This document shows positions 17,764 to 24,310 of a DNA stretch of 24,310 bases, one piece after another. Source of the DNA: a virus. Every line of letters starts with the position of its first letter. Position 1 is the stretch's first letter. Made by a program: the position numbers and the translations under genes. Location of the stretch: positions 1 through 24,310 of IMG/VR virus record IMGVR_UViG_3300009785_000091. One strand, 5' to 3'. The notes under the pieces were generated by a model, which saw only the letters and a program-made list of their open reading frames with translations, did not search any database and was not told where the DNA came from.

Positions 17764-17811
17764 AATAAAAGTAATAACTACCCCCGTAGATTCAACGAGG
17801 GTAATCATTAC
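17764..17811 (-). terminator. Strong intrinsic terminator after the capsid gene
   Basis: In the minus-strand RNA GUAAUGAUUACCCUCG (17811-17796) pairs along its whole length with CGGGGGUAGUUAUUAC (17786-17771). This gives a 16-bp stem with three G-U wobbles and a 9-base loop, followed directly by UUUUAUU. It starts 11 bases after the capsid TAG stop. The wobbles pair only in the minus-strand RNA, so the structure is directional. It probably separates abundant capsid mRNA from the downstream genes. Confidence 0.88.
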
Positions 17812-17821
17812 AATAAACTTA

Positions 17822-19276
17822 CTAGATTGTATTTTTTAGTAATACAAAATTGTTAGCTGCTTGAGTACATAAAGTTCTTTCCGATAGGAAGTGAACATTC
17901 ATTGCATCTTCATCACTGGTGTAGTTTCCTCCAACTGATCCAGTTACCCAAGATTTCAAACGTCTGTCATCAGCTTCTGAAGCTCTATAACGGATGTGTA
18001 AGAAAGGTCGTGAGATATTCTGTCCTAATTGTTGGTCGTATACAGTAGATGTTCCAGCAGGAACAATTACTCCAGATATATCCGAAATAAGTCCACGAGT
18101 TGTAGAATCATTTAAGTATTTCCAGTCAGTTTTGTAGAAATCGTAAGATCCTCTACGGAATCCTGAGAATCCTAAGTTGAGTGCCATTTCTTCTGAATTT
18201 TCGAATACACCATAAGATGTTCCTCCAGCTCCATAAGAATTTTGTTGCGCTAGCATATTGTCAATCTCCAAAGAAGTAGAGCGATCTAAGAACATCATGT
18301 TCTCTTCGATAGCCCCTTGCTTATCTAGTTCTTGCAATATAGTATCAAACGCTCCAAGTCCTGCTGTAGGAGAAGTTGGCCCGTCAAAGTTAGCATCGTT
18401 GAATACTAATCCTCTTGTTTCTAGTGCGTCAAATAAACCTTGCATACCAGTAATAGTTGCTGTAGACGCGTCGGTAATAGTACCTTGAGCATCAGTGGCT
18501 TCAACCATAGACATTTCTAAGTAATCCTCAAAACGAATACGAGACTCGTGTTCAGACTTTAGATACCATAAGTATCCTCCAGTTCCAATTTCAGTAGTAA
18601 CTTCAACCCATCCAATTTGAGCAACATCTGATCCGTTAACGGCATACTTGTCTCTTAAAATGATTGGCTTGTTACTGAAAGTAGTAAAAGAAGCGTCAAC
18701 TGAATTACCAGCTAAACTAGATCCTTTTCCATACTCAGAACCATATACAAATAAGCTAACACCTGTTTGCGAAAATAGACCAGTTGGTAATTGTCCAGTG
18801 GTAGTATCGTATACTACAATGTTATACACTTGGTTACCCGCTACAATAGCACCTAAAGATACTACAAAAGCTTTTGCTGTTATATTGCCTTTAGATATCA
18901 CAATTGTCATATTAGGTCCTAGTAAAGGAGCTTTTATAATTGGTGGGCCAGCTGCTGCTGCTGGTAATGAAATTGTTTTTTCTGCTGCTGCTCCAGTGAT
19001 TGCAGTGTCATAAGCAATGTGTAATCTTCCTTGTTCTGACCAAACTACTTGATCCGACGCCATAGGCATCTCAGCTCCGACCATACGTAAAAATCCTGTG
19101 ATTGTTCTGTTTCCATAACGCTCGATTTCTTTTTCGTATACCTCAGGTAAAAATTGTTGTGTAAAATCCATGTCCGCTAAAGATAGGTAGTTGTCTCCAA
19201 ACAAACCTTTTATTGGACGTGGTGTTAAATGCGCTAAATTGGCTAATGTAGCCGGCGCGGTTGCAAATCCTGCCAT
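17822..19276 (-). CDS. Major capsid protein, 484 aa
   Basis: This forms the icosahedral shell. It sits after the portal and a scaffold-like gene, the usual place for the capsid gene. At 484 residues it is in the size range of large HK97-fold capsid proteins of crAss-like and related podoviruses. The N-terminus has HLTPRPIKGLFGDNYLSLAD (about 16-35), then a helix with FLPEVYEKEIERYGNRTITG (about 42-61), an N-arm and long-helix pattern I associate with these capsids. The centre (about 90-220) is beta-rich with Gly/Thr loops. A helical region near 250-330 holds QELDKQGAIEENMMFLDRST, followed by a Gly-rich turn. There is no visible protease prosequence. The codons and composition are more regular than in the neighbours, as expected for a highly expressed gene. 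The ATG at 19276 follows an A-rich leader (AACAAAAATT), and a terminator follows the TAG stop. Confidence 0.88.
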   Translation of the reverse strand: MAGFATAPATLANLAHLTPRPIKGLFGDNYLSLADMDFTQQFLPEVYEKEIERYGNRTITGFLRMVGAEMPMASDQVVWSEQGRLHIAYDTAITGAAAEKTISLPAAAAGPPIIKAPLLGPNMTIVISKGNITAKAFVVSLGAIVAGNQVYNIVVYDTTTGQLPTGLFSQTGVSLFVYGSEYGKGSSLAGNSVDASFTTFSNKPIILRDKYAVNGSDVAQIGWVEVTTEIGTGGYLWYLKSEHESRIRFEDYLEMSMVEATDAQGTITDASTATITGMQGLFDALETRGLVFNDANFDGPTSPTAGLGAFDTILQELDKQGAIEENMMFLDRSTSLEIDNMLAQQNSYGAGGTSYGVFENSEEMALNLGFSGFRRGSYDFYKTDWKYLNDSTTRGLISDISGVIVPAGTSTVYDQQLGQNISRPFLHIRYRASEADDRRLKSWVTGSVGGNYTSDEDAMNVHFLSERTLCTQAANNFVLLKNTI

Positions 19277-19284
19277 AATTTTTG

Positions 19285-20436
19285 TTATTTAATGTGTTTA
19301 AATGTTTTAATTTTCAATTTTGAATCACTTCCCCCAGAATCAACAGATCTTACTGCCCATCCATTCGATGTTTTAACGTCTTCGTGAACACCCCTAGCGC
19401 CCATTTGTACGTTTTTCGAATTAGACATACTTGTTTTCATTGCATCGGCTTTGCCTTGCTCATAAAAATGATTTGCAATAGAATCTGCATTCATAGCTGT
19501 AAACAGTCCCTTGTGGTACCCCGCTGCGTCTGACATTTGATTATCTTTATCCAAGAACTTCTTGACAAAATTATTAATGTCGCTTTGGGTTTCCTTAATA
19601 GTAGGAGCGTCTTTAACTTTAAAACGGAATTTCTTGTCGCCAACTTGATAATCAAAACCTTTGAAATCATTATTGAAAACACCTTCTGTTTTATTTAAAA
19701 ACGTTTGTGATTGTTTTTCAGCTAATTGAGTTGCTGCTTCGTTTTCTTTTGTATAGCGATTGAAAAACTCTACCGCTTTCTTTTGTTCAGGCGCTAATCT
19801 AGCACCTCCACGAATTTCTTCGTAATATTTATCTTTTAATCCAGTGAGATGATTTCTAGCTTTTGCTAACTCTTCTCTCCTGGCTAATTTTTTTCTTTTT
19901 ATATCTCGTTCCTCATCTATATCTTCATCATAAAGAAAGTTATCTTCCATTAAGAACTCAATGTCCTCTTGATCCAAATGAGGCTTTGTATCTGCGTAAT
20001 ATTCTTTAAGCAATTGCTCAGGATTAAGCTCTTCGTAATTTTGATTAAGCTTAACGTAATCCTCTAGTGACCCGCTGGTTTCATTCATAAAGTCTACAAC
20101 CTTTTGAATATTCTCAGGTAATTCAACACCCAAGTCCGCTTTAACTATAGCTTGTTCAACTTGTTCGGTAAGCTCTTCTACTTGCTCTATAACCTCTTCT
20201 TCTGTTATTTCTTCTAGGATAGTCTCTTCAACAACTGCTTCCGGAGCAGGCTCTAGGGGTGTCTCCACATTAGGTTGTTCTATAACAGGTTGCTCTGCAG
20301 GAGCTTCGGCCTCGGCTGCCGCAAACTTGCCCATATCTAATTTTATTGTGCCGTCGTCACTAACTGACATTGGGCTCGTATCCTCAACCGCAACTTCCGC
20401 TGCTGTCTGTTCTACAATTTCTTGATTTTCTTCCAT
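19285..20436 (-). CDS. Putative scaffolding protein, 383 aa
   Basis: The first 115 residues are strongly acidic and low complexity (Glu, Val, Ala, Pro; for example LEEITEEEVIEQVEELTEQV near 73-92). The middle (about 120-330) is charged and mostly helical, with clusters such as DEERDIKRKKLARREELAKA that look like coiled coil. The end is basic (SKLKIKTFKHIK). An acidic, helical protein with a basic C-terminal tail, encoded 8 bases before the capsid gene and after the portal, is the classic profile of a phage scaffold, whose basic tail binds the inner capsid surface. That is inference from composition and position, because scaffold sequences diverge quickly. An inner head protein is the main alternative. 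The ATG at 20436 follows an A/T-only leader (AATATTTTATC). Confidence 0.8.
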   Translation of the reverse strand: MEENQEIVEQTAAEVAVEDTSPMSVSDDGTIKLDMGKFAAAEAEAPAEQPVIEQPNVETPLEPAPEAVVEETILEEITEEEVIEQVEELTEQVEQAIVKADLGVELPENIQKVVDFMNETSGSLEDYVKLNQNYEELNPEQLLKEYYADTKPHLDQEDIEFLMEDNFLYDEDIDEERDIKRKKLARREELAKARNHLTGLKDKYYEEIRGGARLAPEQKKAVEFFNRYTKENEAATQLAEKQSQTFLNKTEGVFNNDFKGFDYQVGDKKFRFKVKDAPTIKETQSDINNFVKKFLDKDNQMSDAAGYHKGLFTAMNADSIANHFYEQGKADAMKTSMSNSKNVQMGARGVHEDVKTSNGWAVRSVDSGGSDSKLKIKTFKHIK

Positions 20437-20474
20437 GATAAAATATTATATAATTATTGTTACTATTATTATTA
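20437..20474 (-). other. A/T-only gap with a run of in-frame stop codons after the portal
   Basis: Directly after the portal TAA (20477-20475) the same frame reads TAA TAA TAA TAG TAA, formed by a short TAA repeat. The gap also contains AATAGTAACA (20467-20458), which is identical to the core of the repeated element at 17740-17731. The rest is A/T only and serves as leader for the scaffold-like gene. No hairpin terminator is present. Confidence 0.55.
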
Positions 20475-22907
20475 TTACCTAGGATCGAACGCACCTAAGC
20501 CAAATCCACCGCCCATTACGTCATTTCCTGCAGATTCAAAGTTTTTAGGCGGTAAATCGTTTTTTCTTTGATTAATCATTTCACTTTGTTGCGTTCCTTG
20601 TATCCTAGTTCTTTGGTCTTTGCGATCCTCAACTTCTTTTTCTTTGGATTTAGCTCCATCTACTTCCACTCCTTTAAGCTGCATGTTGTATTGGAATTCT
20701 AATCCCATTAGCTCTTTTTTAGCGGCTACTTCGGTCGCCATTTCCTGTTGCCTTAATTGCCCTTTAAGCTGCTCTAATTGAGATTTAGTCTGGAATAAGG
20801 CTTGGTCTTTCTGTATTTCTGCTTGGGCAGCAACTTGTTGTGCTTGAGCATTTGCTTGAGCCTGAGCCTGTATGTTGGCTTGTTGTTCTGCTTGCAGTCT
20901 CTCTTGTCTTTTCTTTTGTTTAACCTTAAGCAATTGATTAGCTAGCTTTATATTCCTAACCTCTCTTATATCTATCGCGTCAGAAAGATCTATACTTCCT
21001 TGTTGCAAAGCAACCTGTATGTTGTTTTCTAGTAAAGATTTTTGCTCTTCGTCGGGCATTAGCTCTAAGCTTATACCAAAGTCGTGCATGTATAAGTCCG
21101 ACATTTCCTCTAAAAGCCCTACGTTAAATCTACCTATTTTGGTTATAAAGGCTTCTTTGGCTGGGTGGTATTCTATTATATCTGATATTCTAAGCGATAA
21201 GCATTCGCAAAGTTCTTTTGTTAAATATAACCCAGAGTCAAGTATATGTCTAGTTGCGGTATTTGAATTCGCCGCAGCTAGCTTTTGAACACCTACTAAT
21301 GCCCTAGAGTCAGGTGTAGAGCCATCTCTTGCCTCGTTTAGTCCAGTTACATCTCTTATCATTTGCAGATAATAGTTATAAGTAGCTATTAAAGTTTGTA
21401 GCTTTTGACCACCACTTCCAGTAGGCACTTCTTGTATAGGCACTTTACCAGGATTCATATCTCCGTCCTGCGTAAACGATCTACCTATTATAGAACCCGT
21501 TTGAAAAAACATATTCAATGCTTCTTGTGGATTGTAGTTTGTGCCATTACCTAAATCAACCTCGTTTATTCCGTCAGCGTCAAGATAAACACCGTCAGGT
21601 ATCATTCTTTGTAGTACTTGCTGTAATTTCAGGTGAGTTAACTGTACCATATCAGCAAACCCCGTGCACTTGCTTACTAGTGATTCTATTCTACCCTTAT
21701 ACATTCTAGGAGCCGTAATAGCGTAATTCATTTTAACCTTAGATACATCGCTTTTAGGGCGCATCATGTTTTTTGCCATTTCCCATTTAAGCATAATATC
21801 AGTACCTACAATCATTACTCCTTCGTAAAGCACTTCAAGTGATCTTGACATTTTGCCAAATTGCTCCTCAAGCATTTCTACTGGCGGATCAAACTGATCA
21901 TCTCTTACTATTATCTTAGTTGCCCCTGTTGCGGTTTCTTTAACTTTATAAACCTCATTCATATAGGTTTTATAATTAAAGTACAAAACCTGTATAACGT
22001 TTGAGTCTCTATTGTTATTGTATCCGTTCCCTACATTGGTATCAAAAACACCGTAATTTTGTGTTCCTTGTTGTTGAATTCTTTCTAATTGATCCTGCGT
22101 TAAATTAGGAAATTGTTTTTTAATTTCGTTTATTGGCACAAATTTAACTTCTCCTGCATAATATATGTCTTGAAAATAAGGGTCTTCTGTGTAAGAATAT
22201 ACTAAATAAGCTGGGTCAACATAATCAATTGTAACTCCTTCTGATTCTGAAAAGTTGTTTTTAACAGCCCCTATGCCTAATGTAGCTAAATCTAAATAAG
22301 TTCTTCTTTTTGTTAAATCGTATCTATTTTCATCAAGAAGCGTATTAAGCGCGGTTTCTTCTGCTATCTCTATGCCTTGTTTGTAAGTCAGCTGCATGTG
22401 TATGTCAAGCTCTTCCTGGGAGTCCGGCAAACTTTCAGGCGGATTTTCAAAAAGATTAATACCAAAATTTTCTTGAGCAAAGTTGTTTAGCTCTTCTGTT
22501 TGCTTGTCTCTTATAATAGACTCCATATAAGCAGTTCTTTTGCTTACGCCATAAGGGTCTTGCGAATAAGTAGTAATATCAAAAGACCTATCAGCAATAC
22601 CATTCACAACTATATCTACAAACTTTGATAATATGGGAACAGGCTTCCAGTCTAAATTCAAATAAGATAAATCCCCGTTAATAGAAAGCTCATCTTTATA
22701 TTTTTGAACTGGTTGTTCGCCTCTTGCATACAACCTTAAATTATGAAAAGTGGTTTGATTACTTCTAAAGCGAGTTGATCCCGAGTTACTAGAAAACCAT
22801 TCGTTTTGAATCGCTCTACCAACTTGTAATCCGTAATCTTGAGAAACTTTTTCCTGATCACTTACTACCTGGCTAGGGAAAAAACTATTTACTGCATTTA
22901 TCGCCAT
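20475..22907 (-). CDS. Portal protein, 810 aa
   Basis: This forms the dodecameric channel at the capsid vertex through which the terminase pumps DNA. Recognisable parts are an N-terminal wing region, the stem/clip region near 400-500, and a conserved-looking segment RDVTGLNEARDGSTPDSRAL near 517-536, followed by a helix with QKLAAANSNTATRHI. That segment is the part I associate with crAss-like and marine podovirus portals. From about 660 to 770 there is a long Gln/Ala/Lys-rich coiled coil, which would form the internal barrel, and then a Gly/Phe-rich tail. At 810 residues it is long for a portal, due to this C-terminal extension. It starts one base after the terminase stop, which suggests coupled translation. 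The ATG at 22907 has a poly-A/T leader (AATAAAAAAATAAT). Confidence 0.9.
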   Translation of the reverse strand: MAINAVNSFFPSQVVSDQEKVSQDYGLQVGRAIQNEWFSSNSGSTRFRSNQTTFHNLRLYARGEQPVQKYKDELSINGDLSYLNLDWKPVPILSKFVDIVVNGIADRSFDITTYSQDPYGVSKRTAYMESIIRDKQTEELNNFAQENFGINLFENPPESLPDSQEELDIHMQLTYKQGIEIAEETALNTLLDENRYDLTKRRTYLDLATLGIGAVKNNFSESEGVTIDYVDPAYLVYSYTEDPYFQDIYYAGEVKFVPINEIKKQFPNLTQDQLERIQQQGTQNYGVFDTNVGNGYNNNRDSNVIQVLYFNYKTYMNEVYKVKETATGATKIIVRDDQFDPPVEMLEEQFGKMSRSLEVLYEGVMIVGTDIMLKWEMAKNMMRPKSDVSKVKMNYAITAPRMYKGRIESLVSKCTGFADMVQLTHLKLQQVLQRMIPDGVYLDADGINEVDLGNGTNYNPQEALNMFFQTGSIIGRSFTQDGDMNPGKVPIQEVPTGSGGQKLQTLIATYNYYLQMIRDVTGLNEARDGSTPDSRALVGVQKLAAANSNTATRHILDSGLYLTKELCECLSLRISDIIEYHPAKEAFITKIGRFNVGLLEEMSDLYMHDFGISLELMPDEEQKSLLENNIQVALQQGSIDLSDAIDIREVRNIKLANQLLKVKQKKRQERLQAEQQANIQAQAQANAQAQQVAAQAEIQKDQALFQTKSQLEQLKGQLRQQEMATEVAAKKELMGLEFQYNMQLKGVEVDGAKSKEKEVEDRKDQRTRIQGTQQSEMINQRKNDLPPKNFESAGNDVMGGGFGLGAFDPR

Positions 22908-22908
22908 A

Positions 22909-24310
22909 TTATTTTTTTATTATTTTTGATGCGTTCCCTTCATGGGTATATTTCGCAAATCTTAAATTAACAACTTGCTTCTGCCTAACATTACTAGGCC
23001 TATATAGATCTTTATTGCAAGCCATTATGGCAAGCCCAGAGCTAATAGCTGCATCAAACTTTGTCCTGTTATTTATATCAAACTTAGACCAATCGCTTAA
23101 CGTTTCATTAAAGTACATTGTACCGTATTCTCCTTCGTCACTTAAACCAACGTGCCTGTCTATGTACATTTCAATAGCAGCCGCGTGAGCTTGTTTTATA
23201 TCTTCACTTGAATTTGGTATTCCGCCAATTTCTTTTTCAGTTACTGATAATTTGTTCCATAGTTTATCTGGTCTATTCATAGAGTAGCCTCTATAACCTC
23301 TTCTTTTAAAGTAATATAAAAGCCTCGGCTTGTTATTTTCACACAACAAAGGCATTCCGTAAAACACGCATGCCATAAGCACATCTTCAAAAAACATCTC
23401 AGCGGTTTGAGGTCTTGCTACATACTCTAAAAAGAAAGTACTTGGCGGAGCATCCTCCATACTAAACTTGGTTAAACCGTGTAAAGCCCCTTTCGATCCT
23501 CTTCCGTCAGTTGTGCCGGATATGTCGTAACTATCACAACCAAAAGCACCCATGTGCTCATTGCCAGGATGTTTAACGCCATTCTTGGTTATTTGCCTGT
23601 TTTGTATATTATACGCAGGTGTCCAAGAAATTAAAAATCTCCCCTGAGGATTTGGCGTAAATATTACCTTGGTATCTTTAACCCCGTTTTCCCAATGAAA
23701 ACTACCTTTAGTTAATACATTGCTGTTCCTTAGATCTTCGTTGTAATCTATTTGCTCGTATATTTTTGCTAAATTAAATATACTATTTTTTGTTTCATCT
23801 CTAAAAGCGTGCTCTTCTGTTCTAGGGAATTGTCGGTAAAACTCATTTAGAGCGTCCTGGTCGCCTTTTAATCCGTCAACCTCATTATTCCAGTGCTCTA
23901 TTACCCCGACGTCTATAACATCTCCGTGTGGGTCCACGGTGCTTTCTGATGGCGTATTAAATACAGCGTGCCCGTATTCATCTATAAAGCCTTCGTAATT
24001 CCATTCCATAGGAATAAACAAAGAGTACAATCCAGATCTAGTTTGACCGTTGGCATTTCTTTTAGTTACATCTGAGCTATTATATAGCTTTTTAAAATTC
24101 TCTCCTCCTTTATCTAATGCGTTTGATGTTGATCCCATCATGCACTTACCAATAATACGACTACCTAATCTTAATGTTGTTTTCGTAACCCTCCAGTTGT
24201 TGAGGATGTTGTTCGGCCTTTCCCATTTACCGCTCTCATCGTGGACGAGGAGTTTAAGTTTCTCCCCATCGTACGCGTTGTCCCCTGTGTTCTTCCAGTC
24301 AATGGTGGTA
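22909..24310 (-). CDS. terL: Terminase large subunit, N-terminus off the right edge
   Basis: This is the ATP-driven packaging motor and nuclease. The frame is open through the right edge, so the visible part lacks the start and the Walker A motif. The ATG at 24141 is internal: the codons before it continue the motor domain, including LKLLVHDESGKWERP at about 24259-24215. There the hydrophobic run followed by Asp-Glu is a Walker B with catalytic Glu. The next part, GKCMMGSTSN, fits the coupling motif. Further on, the RNase H-like nuclease domain shows AFGCDSYDISG (about 23544-23514), whose first Asp should be one of the metal ligands. The visible part is about 467 residues, against 600 to 750 for full proteins. 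It ends one base before the portal gene. I did not see a small terminase subunit in the window. Confidence 0.9.
   Translation of the reverse strand, partial: TTIDWKNTGDNAYDGEKLKLLVHDESGKWERPNNILNNWRVTKTTLRLGSRIIGKCMMGSTSNALDKGGENFKKLYNSSDVTKRNANGQTRSGLYSLFIPMEWNYEGFIDEYGHAVFNTPSESTVDPHGDVIDVGVIEHWNNEVDGLKGDQDALNEFYRQFPRTEEHAFRDETKNSIFNLAKIYEQIDYNEDLRNSNVLTKGSFHWENGVKDTKVIFTPNPQGRFLISWTPAYNIQNRQITKNGVKHPGNEHMGAFGCDSYDISGTTDGRGSKGALHGLTKFSMEDAPPSTFFLEYVARPQTAEMFFEDVLMACVFYGMPLLCENNKPRLLYYFKRRGYRGYSMNRPDKLWNKLSVTEKEIGGIPNSSEDIKQAHAAAIEMYIDRHVGLSDEGEYGTMYFNETLSDWSKFDINNRTKFDAAISSGLAIMACNKDLYRPSNVRQKQVVNLRFAKYTHEGNASKIIKK

Noticed and set aside
17822-17824. TAG stop reassignment, as in some crAss-like phages
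   Set aside because: The TAG after the capsid gene is followed at once by a terminator, the TAG after the 281 aa gene by a non-coding gap, and I saw no in-frame TAG inside the long genes.
22909-24141. Terminase gene starting at the ATG at 24141
   Set aside because: The frame continues upstream with Walker B-like and other motor-domain residues, so this Met is internal and the true start is outside the window.
1-24310. tRNA genes, CRISPR arrays, insertion sequences, integrase or lysogeny genes
   Set aside because: None could be recognised on either strand; the window is almost fully occupied by structural genes.

Overview
The window is a single, tightly packed block of phage structural (late) genes. 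Every convincing gene lies on the minus strand, so transcription runs from the right edge to the left edge. The order is a podovirus packaging and virion module: terminase large subunit (start missing), portal, scaffold-like protein, major capsid protein, an unrecognised 281-residue protein, two connector/ring-like proteins, a 1606-residue tail stabilisation or muzzle-like protein, a Cys-containing Ig-like surface protein, a small conserved-looking structural protein, two internal/ejection-type proteins, and a giant multidomain protein running off the left edge. No sheath, long tail tube or tape measure is visible, which fits a short-tailed virion.

Host: genes are AT-rich and their leaders are A/T-only with no clear AGGAGG-type ribosome binding site, as is usual in Bacteroidota. 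The large portal (810 aa), the roughly 480 aa capsid protein, the stabilisation protein N-terminus and the giant polyvalent protein recall crAss-like and related marine flavobacterial podoviruses. This placement is an inference, made without a database search. The code appears standard: TAA ends most genes, and TAG ends the capsid protein and its downstream neighbour.

Layout, right to left: 24310-20475 packaging motor and portal; 20436-17822 head assembly, closed by a strong intrinsic terminator just after the capsid gene; 17688-15091 an unknown head protein and two connectors; 15084-8281 tail, adhesion and small structural proteins; 8242-1 internal virion proteins and the giant protein. Gaps between genes are 1 to 133 bases. 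No stretch over 300 bases lacks a gene, and there is no tRNA, CRISPR array, IS element or origin that I can see.

The most notable item is the left-edge gene. It is open for at least 2161 codons and carries, in order, a hydrophobic Gly/Ala-rich region, an HEXXH metallopeptidase motif with a downstream Glu pair, a sigma-70 region-2-like segment, a PD-(D/E)XK nuclease-like motif, and a HAD-type DxDxT motif. This looks like a virion-delivered polyvalent protein that could act on the host as the genome enters. The second notable area is 16803-17811, where a terminator, a near-identical 13-base repeat ahead of two genes, and a pair of competing hairpins separate the capsid gene from the connector genes.
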